NCBI GenBank assembly: GCA_024762915.1
Contig: JANTGL010000079.1
Span: 1 to 10,135, forward strand
Reading direction: 5' to 3'
DNA length: 10,135 bases
DNA from: Bacteroidales bacterium
GTDB taxonomy: Bacteria; Bacteroidota; Bacteroidia; Bacteroidales; JAADGE01
Shown here: positions 1 through 7,611 of the stretch, one piece after another
Layout of the letters: each line of letters opens with the position of its first letter
Position numbering within the stretch: the stretch's first letter is position 1
Made by a program: the position numbers and the translations under genes
The notes under the pieces: model-generated
The model's database searches: none
Seen by the model: only the letters and a program-made list of their open reading frames with translations
Told to the model about the DNA's origin: nothing

Positions 1-334
1 TAAAATCGGTGATTATGACAATGCTATTGACTATTTAAAAAAGTTTTCGACAAAAGATAAAATGTTGGCTGCAACCGCTTTTGCTAACATCGGTGATGCT
101 TATACCGAAAAAGGCGAATACAAAAATGCGGCTGAATATTATAAAAAAGCTGCTGCTGAAAATAATAAAATATTAAGTCCGATTTATTTAATGAAATTGG
201 GACGTGTTTATGAAGAACTCGGTAAATGGAAAGATGCTGTTGAGACGTATCAACAAATCAAAAATGATTATAAAGAAAGTGCGGAAGCAAGAGGAGTTGA
301 AAAGTTTATTACAAGAGCAAAATTACATTTATAA
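1..334 (+). CDS. TPR repeat protein, 3' end only (ribH-associated type)
   Basis: The reading frame is open from base 2, so the gene begins before the window; the ATG at 62 is internal. The visible 110 residues form about three tetratricopeptide helices pairs: KIGDYDNAIDYLKKF, then ANIGDAYTEKGEYKNAAEYYKKA, then MKLGRVYEELGKWKDAVETYQ, followed by a short helical tail ending AKLHL. The pattern of Gly/Ala/Tyr at TPR positions 8, 20 and 24 is clear. TPR domains are protein-interaction scaffolds; no enzymatic role is visible. From family knowledge, a TPR protein with this type of C-terminus commonly sits directly before ribH in Bacteroidota. Here ribH is about 8 kb away, separated by an operon on the other strand. 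A strong terminator follows 16 bases after the stop codon. The partner and cellular location cannot be told from this fragment. Confidence 0.9.
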   Translation, partial: KIGDYDNAIDYLKKFSTKDKMLAATAFANIGDAYTEKGEYKNAAEYYKKAAAENNKILSPIYLMKLGRVYEELGKWKDAVETYQQIKNDYKESAEARGVEKFITRAKLHL

Positions 335-349
335 GAAACAAACAGAGAA

Positions 350-380
350 AAAAAAACCGGCAATTTGCCGGTTTTTTTTA
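350..380. terminator. Bidirectional rho-independent terminator
   Basis: A perfect inverted repeat, CCGGCA-ATT-TGCCGG (357-371), is flanked on the left by a run of A and on the right by a run of T. Read on + it is a GC-rich hairpin followed by eight T, ending the TPR gene at 334. Read on - it is the same hairpin followed by a run of T, ending the seven-gene operon. The + T-tract overlaps the stop codon of the - strand gene (378-380), so the two convergent genes share one compact terminator. Confidence 0.9.
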
Positions 381-992
381 TTTAATTAATTGTATACCCT
401 TAGTAGCTGATTTATCTTCCGGATTACTCATTAAAACTTTATTAAAGAGCAATTTTGCGTGATTTTTTTTACCGAGATAATAATCTGACCAAGCTAACAT
501 TAATAAACTGTCATAATCAAAGGGATAAAGATTTACAACTTTTTCAAAATAATTAGCTGCAACCGTGTAATTCTTTTTTCCGAAGAATATTAACCCGAGA
601 CGATAATTGGCGCTTGTGTTATTCGGATTTATTTCCAAAATCTTTTTATATAAATTGATTACCTCAGTCAGGTTTCCTTGAGCATATTTCGGATAAATCA
701 AACCGAATTTTGCTTCTTCCGAAAACGGTTTAAGATTCAATGCTTTTTGGTAATGTGCAGCAGATTCTTCAAATAAACCGGCATTATATTCCAACCATCC
801 GAGACGTAAATTAATTTCATAAGAATCATTCGAATACACTTTTTTCAATTCATCAGCTGCTTTTTTGTATGAACCGGATTTTTCTAAACCGTAACTTGTT
901 TTAAAGGCTTGAATAATTTCTTTATCGGTTTGCCCGAAAATTTGAGAAAATCCTAATAATAAGATAACTGTTAAATTAATTGTCGTTTTCAT
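378..992 (-). CDS. Secreted TPR protein, last gene of the operon
   Basis: The 204-residue protein starts with a typical signal peptide (MKTTINLTVILLLGFSQIFGQ, likely cut after FGQ or nearby), so it is exported, probably to the periplasm. The rest is made of about five tetratricopeptide repeats (roughly residues 26-59, 60-93, 94-127, 127-160, 161-195), for example LRLGWLEYNAGLFEESAAHYQKAL and ANYRLGLIFFGKKNYTVAANYFEKV. There is no catalytic domain. An AAGGA-like ribosome site lies 4 bases before the ATG, one of the few in this window. It lies 17 bases downstream of the outer-membrane barrel gene and is the last gene before the shared terminator. A reasonable inference is that it is a periplasmic scaffold or partner for that barrel protein. 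The specific role is unknown. Confidence 0.88.
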   Translation of the reverse strand: MKTTINLTVILLLGFSQIFGQTDKEIIQAFKTSYGLEKSGSYKKAADELKKVYSNDSYEINLRLGWLEYNAGLFEESAAHYQKALNLKPFSEEAKFGLIYPKYAQGNLTEVINLYKKILEINPNNTSANYRLGLIFFGKKNYTVAANYFEKVVNLYPFDYDSLLMLAWSDYYLGKKNHAKLLFNKVLMSNPEDKSATKGIQLIK

Positions 993-1009
993 TTTTCCTT
1001 TTTTTTATG

Positions 1010-2329
1010 TTAATATTTTTTGAAATACCATTTAATACCTCCTGTAATTGTTTGATTTATATATGATTTAGTTTGTTCAATCGCGTTTACTTCGAATGTA
1101 TTTTCTTTCACATTGTATTGATAACTTATAAACATGTTAAACCGTCCTTTGGCTAATCCGATGTTTAAGTAATTTTCAAATCTTAATGTAATTTTATCTA
1201 AATCGTTATTTGTTAAAAATGTATTATATTGAGTGAAATTCTGTAAATCTCCGTATGTTACCGAAGGACTGATAAAAGAATATTTTAAAAAGCGAACTCC
1301 GAAACTTTGTTTGAAAACCGGATGATACGAAAATAAAGTTCCGTCTTTTTCACTTAAATAAAATCCTGTTGTTTCCGAATAGAAATTATTATTTCCGAAC
1401 GGATAAATTCGGATACTTAAAGACGGTTGAATTTGCAATTTATTATTCAAATCAGAAATTGAGGTTTCAAAGGATGTTTTGAATATCGAAAATGATTTAC
1501 TCAAATTTAACGAGCCGGCAAAAGCATTTTCCGAATAATAATATAAAGCCGTGTTTGTTTGTCTTCTTCCCCATGTTTCTGTCTGATTAGGAGCAAAATA
1601 GGAGGTGTTAAGATAATGAATACCGCCGCTGATATTGAAACCTTTTGAAGCATGATATTTTGCTGAAAAGTAATATTCGTTTTGATTAATATTTTCAATG
1701 TATTCCGGGGGAAGGTCGGGATCAATGTCACGGATGTTATTGGTTATTTTTAAATGACTGTATCCGTGAAAAAATGTAAGCCGCCTTCCTGCGGCATGTT
1801 CAAAACTGATATTATACCATGATTCGTTTAATGCTGTTATTTGATTAAGATTATCCTCTAAAGGTAAATTTTCTTTATAATCTTCATTGATATATTGAAT
1901 GGTAGAAAAATACAATGCACGGATAAACGGGTATTCCGATTCAATATTCAGTTTTTCTTTTATTTTCCTGCTAAAGGATGCCCCTAACAATTTTGCGTCA
2001 CCAAATCTTCCCGAGAACAAATATGAATAATAAAGATATTCTTGAACCAATTCATTATCAGGAGATTTGGAGTATGTATTTTCAAAATATTTGACGGCAA
2101 GGGCATATTTATGTAACTCATAATATGCAATACCCATTCTCATTTGCAAATAATAAAAATCGATACCGCTTTTTAAATATTTTTTCCCCGTATTTATTAA
2201 TCCTTTCCAATCCTTAGCCAAATATTGATTATAGGTTTTTGCATCTGCAGAAGGAACATTGATTTCTTCTTGAGAAAATAAAAATGTAACAGAAAGAATG
2301 AAAAGCAGGTTTAAAAAAAGTTTTTTCAT
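1010..2329 (-). CDS. Outer-membrane beta-barrel protein with N-terminal TPR region
   Basis: The 439-residue protein has a signal peptide (MKKLFLNLLFILSVTFLFSQ). A TPR-like helical part follows at about residues 35-125 (LQMRMGIAYYELHKYALAVKYFENTY). From about residue 160 to the end there are alternating amphipathic strands rich in Tyr, Phe, Asn and Gly, such as YYFSAKYHASKGFNISGGIHYL and KGRFNMFISYQY. The chain ends in TITGGIKWYFKKY, an aromatic-rich last strand as in outer-membrane barrels. The layout (periplasmic TPR then barrel) resembles the YaiO-type family and, more loosely, exopolymer porins such as PgaA; that is analogy, not assignment. Its start overlaps the stop of the upstream transporter/peptidase gene by 4 nt, so translation is probably coupled. 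The likely job is passage or display of a substrate at the outer membrane. Confidence 0.85.
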   Translation of the reverse strand: MKKLFLNLLFILSVTFLFSQEEINVPSADAKTYNQYLAKDWKGLINTGKKYLKSGIDFYYLQMRMGIAYYELHKYALAVKYFENTYSKSPDNELVQEYLYYSYLFSGRFGDAKLLGASFSRKIKEKLNIESEYPFIRALYFSTIQYINEDYKENLPLEDNLNQITALNESWYNISFEHAAGRRLTFFHGYSHLKITNNIRDIDPDLPPEYIENINQNEYYFSAKYHASKGFNISGGIHYLNTSYFAPNQTETWGRRQTNTALYYYSENAFAGSLNLSKSFSIFKTSFETSISDLNNKLQIQPSLSIRIYPFGNNNFYSETTGFYLSEKDGTLFSYHPVFKQSFGVRFLKYSFISPSVTYGDLQNFTQYNTFLTNNDLDKITLRFENYLNIGLAKGRFNMFISYQYNVKENTFEVNAIEQTKSYINQTITGGIKWYFKKY

Positions 2330-4542
2330 GTTGTATTTAATTTATAGATTTTTTTAACGGGTGTAATTTCTAATAATTTAGTTTCATTATTTTTTTCGGA
2401 AAAAATTAACTCCGTCTTTCCTGAACGATAAATCTTAATGTCATAGTTTAATACCTCCTTGGATTTTCCGAAAACAAATTTTGTAATTCGGGAATTGAGT
2501 CCTACAAAATCAGGGATAAAATCATCGTCAATGTGATTGTATTTAAGCGTGTATTCAGATTTCAGAAAAATATAAAAAGGGGCAATAAAATCTTGAAAAA
2601 TCATTACGGGTTTATTGAAAAATAAATCCGGTCTGATAATACTGTTCATTGACGTATTTTTATAAAAAGATTTCTTAATATTATAAAGTGCTTTAAAAAA
2701 TATAAATAATTCAGAATTTTTATCACCGTAAAAATTAGTAAAATACAATCCGGATTCATTTTCATAAAAATAAACTGATGTATTATTCTCTTTATCAAGA
2801 ATATATGATTGATTCCAAATATTTGTATGAATTTCCCAAATGCGTTTTATATTCTTATCAATTGTTATTTCGAGTTTTTTTCCGGAAACCAAATGCAGTG
2901 CTTTTTCAAGAATTTCGTTAGAGTTTGCAACAGCAATTTTTTGTGTTGTTTTCGGTTTTCCGAATGTTATCAATTCATATTTATCATCAGACTTTAAAAC
3001 ATAATTATGTATAGGGTAATCCAAAGTCTCCGAACCGATATAGGGCGTTGCCTGAATTTGAAAATGTATATGCGGATAGGGTGAATGACCTGAATTTCCG
3101 ACAGTACCTATTACATCCCCTTTTTTTACATAATCGCCTTTTTTTACCTTAATACTTCCCTCTTTTAAATGACTTATTTGAGTGTATAAATATTCCGAAT
3201 GCTTTATAACAACCGAATTTCCCCAGTTTTGATCTGTATTAATATCGCCGATTTTATTATCCGGAATACCGTCAAGAAGTTCCGAAATAATCCCCGGTGC
3301 AGGAGCAAAAACCGGTTTCTCAAAACAATAATAATCTTTACAAAAATGGCCTTCATTTTGATATTGTTTTTGCTTATCGTCAAGGATTACAAAATCCCAT
3401 GCATGCCTCCATTTATCTTTATGGGTATAATCTCCGTTATGCGCTTGCATCACGGTCCAATCACCCTTAAAAGGCAGATTTATCGGAAAATAGTTCTTAT
3501 TTTTTAATTCTTCTGAAGCTGTATGGAACAAATACAAGGTTTGCTCCGGTGTTTTTTGTCTTACAAATGTTTCGATTAATTTCCGATTTTTGCTGATTCG
3601 TAATTTTAAAACATATATAAATAAAAGAACGATAATATTAAACGGAAAAGAATAAATTGATATTTGCCAAACATAAAAAATATGACCTAAACTTGCCGTC
3701 AACAGGACGGTTATCGGCAGTAAAATAATGGTCCATAAATAAGATCTTTCCGAAGGAATTACAAAATATCCGCCGATTGCAATTGATGTCAGAATATAGT
3801 TAAACCCGATAAAAGTATAAGCAAGTGTTGAGAAATCGGCACCGATTAATTTATAAAACACCCATGCAGACCAAAATCCGATTAATGATAAAGAAAATGC
3901 AATTCGGGAATAGTAAAGAAGGCCGATTGCAATTATAATTCCGGCAAGAATATTATTTTGAAAAAAAATGGCTCCTAATGATAAGAAATATATTTTCAGA
4001 CTTTCAAATCCTTGAATGTTATTAAACCAAACATATATATTTACTAAATTTTTTCCGCCTAAAGCATATAATTCATTGTAAGTATAGATACTGCGTTCGG
4101 ATAAACCTAATGCCGTAAAATCTTTTGTAGCTAAAATGATTATCCATATTCCGAGTAAAAAGGGAATGCTGAGGTAAGGTAAAGCATATTTTGTTAAAAC
4201 TCCTTGAATCGCAAGCGTAATGAAAAAGGTTAAAATTGCTGCAAATATGACAATAACGGTTAATTCGATACTCGGCTGAAAGATAACTCCCGTACCGAGT
4301 CCGACTAACAATGCATTAAATCCGTATAAACCTTTTTTTATTGATAATTTATCATAGCCTAAAATATAAGCAACAATATTTGCCGTTAAAACAGAAATGA
4401 TCCCGTAAATTCCTGCCCAAAAGTCCAGAAAACTGACAATAATCAATAGTCCTGCAAATAATTTATTTTCAGAAAAAAAAATTTGAGAATAACTGTTTAA
4501 TACAGAATCTGAAAATGCTTGAACTTTCTGTTTTAATACCAT
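2326..4542 (-). CDS. Urea-transporter family protein fused to M23 metallopeptidase
   Basis: The protein has 738 residues. Residues ~20-315 are an integral membrane region with about ten hydrophobic segments and the two-fold internal repeat of the urea transporter (UT) family: QIFFSENKLFAG near 21 pairs with AIFFQNNILAG near 191, and GFNALLVGLGTG near 74 pairs with GFNYILTSIAIGG near 246. Residues ~360-510 are an M23 (LytM-type) zinc peptidase: H374 and D383 (YTHKDKWRHAWDF), H458 (QISHL), and the PHIHF motif with H491 and H493, preceded by KKGDVIGTVGNSG. All expected zinc and catalytic residues seem present. The last ~225 residues match nothing I recognise. M23 enzymes normally cut peptidoglycan cross-links or Gly-rich peptides; UT proteins pass urea or related small solutes. 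The gene follows the decarboxylase by 7 nt. The solute is not determined by sequence, and urea may not be it: no urease gene is in the window. Confidence 0.9.
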   Translation of the reverse strand: MVLKQKVQAFSDSVLNSYSQIFFSENKLFAGLLIIVSFLDFWAGIYGIISVLTANIVAYILGYDKLSIKKGLYGFNALLVGLGTGVIFQPSIELTVIVIFAAILTFFITLAIQGVLTKYALPYLSIPFLLGIWIIILATKDFTALGLSERSIYTYNELYALGGKNLVNIYVWFNNIQGFESLKIYFLSLGAIFFQNNILAGIIIAIGLLYYSRIAFSLSLIGFWSAWVFYKLIGADFSTLAYTFIGFNYILTSIAIGGYFVIPSERSYLWTIILLPITVLLTASLGHIFYVWQISIYSFPFNIIVLLFIYVLKLRISKNRKLIETFVRQKTPEQTLYLFHTASEELKNKNYFPINLPFKGDWTVMQAHNGDYTHKDKWRHAWDFVILDDKQKQYQNEGHFCKDYYCFEKPVFAPAPGIISELLDGIPDNKIGDINTDQNWGNSVVIKHSEYLYTQISHLKEGSIKVKKGDYVKKGDVIGTVGNSGHSPYPHIHFQIQATPYIGSETLDYPIHNYVLKSDDKYELITFGKPKTTQKIAVANSNEILEKALHLVSGKKLEITIDKNIKRIWEIHTNIWNQSYILDKENNTSVYFYENESGLYFTNFYGDKNSELFIFFKALYNIKKSFYKNTSMNSIIRPDLFFNKPVMIFQDFIAPFYIFLKSEYTLKYNHIDDDFIPDFVGLNSRITKFVFGKSKEVLNYDIKIYRSGKTELIFSEKNNETKLLEITPVKKIYKLNTT

Positions 4543-4549
4543 TTGAACT

Positions 4550-5899
4550 TTAGTTTAAATAATCCGGAACATTTTCAAGAGCAACCAAGCTGTCATTAGT
4601 TTCATTTTCTCTGATAATGTGGGCTTTTCCTTCAGTATCGATTAATATGATTTTCGGTCTTAAAGTTATAAACTGCATCCATTGAGTCATGTTATAGGCC
4701 CCGACACGTTTGATAACATAGTGATCTCCTTTTTGTAATGACGGGAATTTTATGACGGAACGTATGACATCAATATTCATACATAAAGGTCCGTAGATGG
4801 TAGTGTCTTCCGAATGAGAACTGACTTCTTTAGCAGGATAAATTTCGTGTTCGTACCAAAAAGACGTGAATAACATATTGACCCCCGTATCAATAATCAT
4901 TGATCGCCTGCCGTCTGCGAGTCTTTTGTTTGCTAATACACTTCCCGTAATATATCCGGCATCATCTATTAATGCACGACCGGTTTCCAAGAAAAGTGTC
5001 GGCATTTCATTCGGATCTAATTCGGAATTAATCAATGCATTTGAAATTGCTTCTGCATATTGGTCAAAGGAAGGACAGGTATCTTTTCCCGGAAGATAAG
5101 CTCCTTTTAGTGTGTTTTTTGAAGCAAATCCGCCGCCCATATCAATATATTTTATTTTGTGATTAAATTTTCGTTCTGTGCGTACGGCAAGTTCTGCTAA
5201 TTTTGATGCTGCAACACCATAGGGAGTCGGTGTCATCATATAAGTGCCGATATGGGTATGTAATCCGATTAAATCCAGTTTTTTGCTCATCATAATTCGG
5301 TTTAAAGCATTCCATGCTTCACCGTTTTCGTAATTAAAACCAAATCGATCCCATTGGGGATAAATTCCGGTATCCATATTCACACGAATCGCAACTTTGG
5401 GCCTTTTTTTACTTGAATCAGCAATATTTAAGAGTTCATACAACTCATCGAAATGATCGATATGGATGTAAGAACCGTTTTCGGTAGCTTTTATCAAGTC
5501 TTCTTTTGATTTGTCAGGTCCGTTAAATATAATTTTATTTGGAGCTACACCATTAGATAGGGCTTTGTCATATTCAAATCCGGAAACAACTTCCGCCCAA
5601 GATCCTTCGGAATGAAAAATTTTACAAACCGCATTCATATAATTGGTTTTATAGGACCATGCAAATTGAACATTCGGATAACGCGTAGTGAATGCTCTTT
5701 TTGCATCGTTAAATGTTTTCCTGATGGTTTGTTCCGAGAGTATAAAACTTGGTGAACCGTACTTATTAATTAAATCGTTTACCGGAATTCCGTCTATTTC
5801 TGAAATTATGGGCATTTTTGCTCGCATTCCGAATTTATCGGTTACGCCGGCATTTATTTTTGTAATTATGGGTCTTTCGTATTCCGGTTTTTTTTTCAT
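4550..5899 (-). CDS. PLP-dependent decarboxylase, fold type III (DAP/ornithine decarboxylase superfamily)
   Basis: The 449-residue protein is an alanine-racemase-fold PLP enzyme related to diaminopimelate decarboxylase (LysA). Visible landmarks are the PLP lysine K84 (FAWSYKTNY), HTHIG at 214-218, the phosphate-binding DMGGGF at 253-258, ETGR at 305-308, the cross-subunit cysteine motif YGPLCMNID (C373, D377), and GAYN with Y402. Length is near that of LysA. Two substrate-recognition features differ: LysA normally has CExxD and ornithine decarboxylases CDxxD, but here the acidic residue is Met374. The segment where LysA has an Arg before the conserved Tyr reads NMLFTSFWYEHEIYPA. So the fold and decarboxylation chemistry are well supported, but diaminopimelate or ornithine is unlikely as substrate. 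An amino acid or amino-acid conjugate made with the adjacent ATP-grasp enzyme is a plausible inference. It follows the ATP-grasp gene by 45 nt, the largest gap in the operon. Confidence 0.9.
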   Translation of the reverse strand: MKKKPEYERPIITKINAGVTDKFGMRAKMPIISEIDGIPVNDLINKYGSPSFILSEQTIRKTFNDAKRAFTTRYPNVQFAWSYKTNYMNAVCKIFHSEGSWAEVVSGFEYDKALSNGVAPNKIIFNGPDKSKEDLIKATENGSYIHIDHFDELYELLNIADSSKKRPKVAIRVNMDTGIYPQWDRFGFNYENGEAWNALNRIMMSKKLDLIGLHTHIGTYMMTPTPYGVAASKLAELAVRTERKFNHKIKYIDMGGGFASKNTLKGAYLPGKDTCPSFDQYAEAISNALINSELDPNEMPTLFLETGRALIDDAGYITGSVLANKRLADGRRSMIIDTGVNMLFTSFWYEHEIYPAKEVSSHSEDTTIYGPLCMNIDVIRSVIKFPSLQKGDHYVIKRVGAYNMTQWMQFITLRPKIILIDTEGKAHIIRENETNDSLVALENVPDYLN

Positions 5900-5944
5900 T
5901 TTAAAGATATTTTAATTTTAAAAAAGAAGTTCAAATAATTTAAA

Positions 5945-6988
5945 TTATAATTCTCCGGTTACGGAAAGTTTTTCAAATTGCGCTATATCTCCTATTAAAT
6001 CATAAGAATAACGGATAAACATTTTTCCGATATCATAGGATTTAAAAGCTTCAGGTTTTTCTCCCAATGCTAATTTTACAAGGGCTTCGGGTATGTTCTG
6101 TCCGGCACCGACAGCCAGATATACCCATGCAGGAATTCGAGGATTAATTTCTATGATATAATATTTATCGGTATGGGTTTTAATAATTTCCAATTCCATA
6201 CCGCCGCGCCATTTTGTTTTATTAATTAAATCATTCGTAATTTTTATCAGATTTTCATCACCTAATGTTATTCCTCCCCATGCTTTTCCTTTATCCGTGA
6301 TATATTGTTTTCGCATGGGAACGGCACCTATGGTGTTTCCGTTTCCGTCACCTAATGCAATGACATTGACTTCCGTTCCGCGAATAAATTGTTGAATAAT
6401 AACGGGAACACCCCATTTTACGGAAATTTTATTGAAAAATTCCGTTACTTGTGAAGAGTTATATGCTAAATACGCATCATAAAACTTCCCTTTTACCAAT
6501 ACCGGATATTCAAATTCATGTTGAATATGATCGATATCCGAAAGATTTGAAATGGTTTTACTAAACGGAATATCAAGTCCGTATTTTTGACCGTATTTAG
6601 GCAACTCAGATTTATGGCGTTCTTCAAATTGTTTAATTGTCGGTAAAAATGTCTTGATACCCATTTCTTTAAGTTTTTTTTCAGACAACATAAACGTATA
6701 TAATTCGGCATCAAAATTCGGAATTAACACATCAATATCTTCTTTTGAATTAATATATTCAATTCGCTGCATTAATTCATCCGAACCGCTTGAAGGATAC
6801 GGAATTTGATAAACTTTATCTGCCGTATTTTCCATGTATATTCCGGGTTCCAAATTTTCATAAGCCAATCCGATAATACGGACGTCAAATTCTTTAGCTT
6901 CCCGAAGAGCTCTAATTACGGGAACTCCGGGACCGGGATTGTCGGTATTATTTAATCCTGTTACGGCAATTGTATATTGTGGTTTCAT
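5945..6988 (-). CDS. ATP-grasp family ligase
   Basis: The 347-residue protein has the CarB/PylC-like layout. A Rossmann-type pre-ATP-grasp domain (about 1-120) starts YTIAVTGLNNTDNPGPGVPVIRAL. An ATP-grasp fold (about 125-315) follows, with the ATP lysine in PVLVKGKF (K166), the hinge QQFIRGTEVNV (E206), and the metal-binding IIEINPRIPAW (E280, N282, R284). This family joins a carboxylate to an amine or thiol through an acyl-phosphate, hydrolysing ATP in the cytoplasm. The substrates cannot be read from sequence. It starts on the stop codon of the small secreted-protein gene (ATGA overlap), so translation is coupled. Next to a PLP decarboxylase and a PqqD-like protein, it most likely makes or extends an amino-acid-derived amide. 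That role is inference; the family assignment is firm. Confidence 0.9.
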   Translation of the reverse strand: MKPQYTIAVTGLNNTDNPGPGVPVIRALREAKEFDVRIIGLAYENLEPGIYMENTADKVYQIPYPSSGSDELMQRIEYINSKEDIDVLIPNFDAELYTFMLSEKKLKEMGIKTFLPTIKQFEERHKSELPKYGQKYGLDIPFSKTISNLSDIDHIQHEFEYPVLVKGKFYDAYLAYNSSQVTEFFNKISVKWGVPVIIQQFIRGTEVNVIALGDGNGNTIGAVPMRKQYITDKGKAWGGITLGDENLIKITNDLINKTKWRGGMELEIIKTHTDKYYIIEINPRIPAWVYLAVGAGQNIPEALVKLALGEKPEAFKSYDIGKMFIRYSYDLIGDIAQFEKLSVTGEL

Positions 6989-7329
6989 TCAACAGTTAAT
7001 TTTATGTTCGTATGGCAAATTAAACAATTTCCTGTTTTTGCAGGAATTTTCATATACTTTTCAGTCTGCTTATATTTTAGGACAGGGTATAAACCGGAAG
7101 AGAAATTAATCATCTTATCGGATTTAAAATTTCCGTTTATACCGCTTTTTAAACTGATCAGTTTTTTCCCTTTCCCGCTCGGTGCCGTATATATTTCAAT
7201 TGTCACTCCGGATGCCGGATCTGTTTTGTTATTCTTATAAATTTTTCCGAAAATTGTATGATTCTCGGGACTTATAAAAGCGAAGGCAGGAATAATGAGG
7301 ATAATAAATATAAAAGATCTGATTTTCAT
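6985..7329 (-). CDS. Small secreted protein with C-terminal CXXCH motif
   Basis: The 114-residue protein has a signal peptide (MKIRSFIFIILIIPAFAF). A short beta-rich stretch follows, reminiscent of transthyretin/carboxypeptidase-regulatory-like Ig folds (IFGKIYKNNKTDPASGVTIEIY ... SLKSGINGNFKS ... GLYPVLKYKQTEKY). The C-terminal part reads NCLICHTN, with C102, C105 and H106: the heme-c attachment signature CXXCH. The protein is therefore exported, and could carry one covalent heme or use CXXC as a redox or metal pair. It has no recognisable cytochrome c fold beyond the motif and no distal Met can be assigned. It sits between the PqqD-like gene (6 nt gap) and the ATP-grasp gene (4-nt overlap), so it is made with the biosynthetic enzymes. 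Its function is unknown; being a substrate of the system or an electron carrier are both possible. Confidence 0.8.
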   Translation of the reverse strand: MKIRSFIFIILIIPAFAFISPENHTIFGKIYKNNKTDPASGVTIEIYTAPSGKGKKLISLKSGINGNFKSDKMINFSSGLYPVLKYKQTEKYMKIPAKTGNCLICHTNIKLTVE

Positions 7330-7335
7330 TTTTTT

Positions 7336-7575
7336 TTATTCAATAATTTTGAAATTTTGAAGAACAGTGAAAAAATCGTAGAGATTATTTTCAAAAGTAG
7401 CTTGATCAACTTCATAGTTTTCTGCAAACCATTCAGATATTTCATCTTCTGATTTATCTTCCTTCAAAAATTGCAGAATTTTTCGTCCTGTTTCATTGAG
7501 TGAAAAAGATTCTCCTGTATTCGAATCAAATAAAAAACCTGTTTCACTAACGGCTATATTTTTTTTCAGTTTCAT
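7336..7575 (-). CDS. PqqD-like small protein, first gene of the operon
   Basis: The preferred product is 79 residues, starting MKLKKNIAVSETG. It has the PqqD pattern: a short strand pair (GFLFDSNTGESFSLN), then LNETGRKILQFLKEDKSEDEISEWFAENY, then a C-terminal helix NNLYDFFTVLQNFKIIE. PqqD-family domains bind leader peptides and present them to maturases, typically radical SAM enzymes, or work as peptide chaperones. No radical SAM gene is visible here. An upstream ATG at 7612-7614 in the same frame would add 13 residues (MRHRFILISNNKK). I chose the inner ATG (7573-7575) because the outer one falls inside the candidate -7 promoter box (7612-7619), upstream of the probable transcript start. An A-rich tract lies before the chosen ATG. 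What the protein carries or recognises is unknown. Confidence 0.85.
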   Translation of the reverse strand: MKLKKNIAVSETGFLFDSNTGESFSLNETGRKILQFLKEDKSEDEISEWFAENYEVDQATFENNLYDFFTVLQNFKIIE

Positions 7576-7611
7576 TTTTTTGTTATTTGAGATAAGTATA
7601 AATCTATGACG

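Noticed and set aside
204..389. Open frame on + overlapping the TPR gene end and the terminator
   Set aside because: It lies out of frame inside a clear TPR coding region and runs through the hairpin; the product is Lys-rich with no domain.
3199..3507. 102-codon open frame on + inside the M23 region
   Set aside because: It is antisense to the conserved M23 peptidase, with no recognisable domain or start signal.
4550..5899. Calling the decarboxylase lysA (lysine biosynthesis)
   Set aside because: The CExxD glutamate is replaced by Met and the neighbours are not lysine genes, so a specific symbol is not supported.
5900..5944. Internal promoter between the ATP-grasp and decarboxylase genes
   Set aside because: The 45-base gap is AT-rich, but no TAnnTTTG box with a spaced -33 was found; the closest string has two mismatches.
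6977..7240. 87-codon hydrophobic open frame on + opposite the small secreted gene
   Set aside because: The opposite strand has a signal peptide, a CXXCH motif and ATGA coupling to the next gene; this frame is its mirror.
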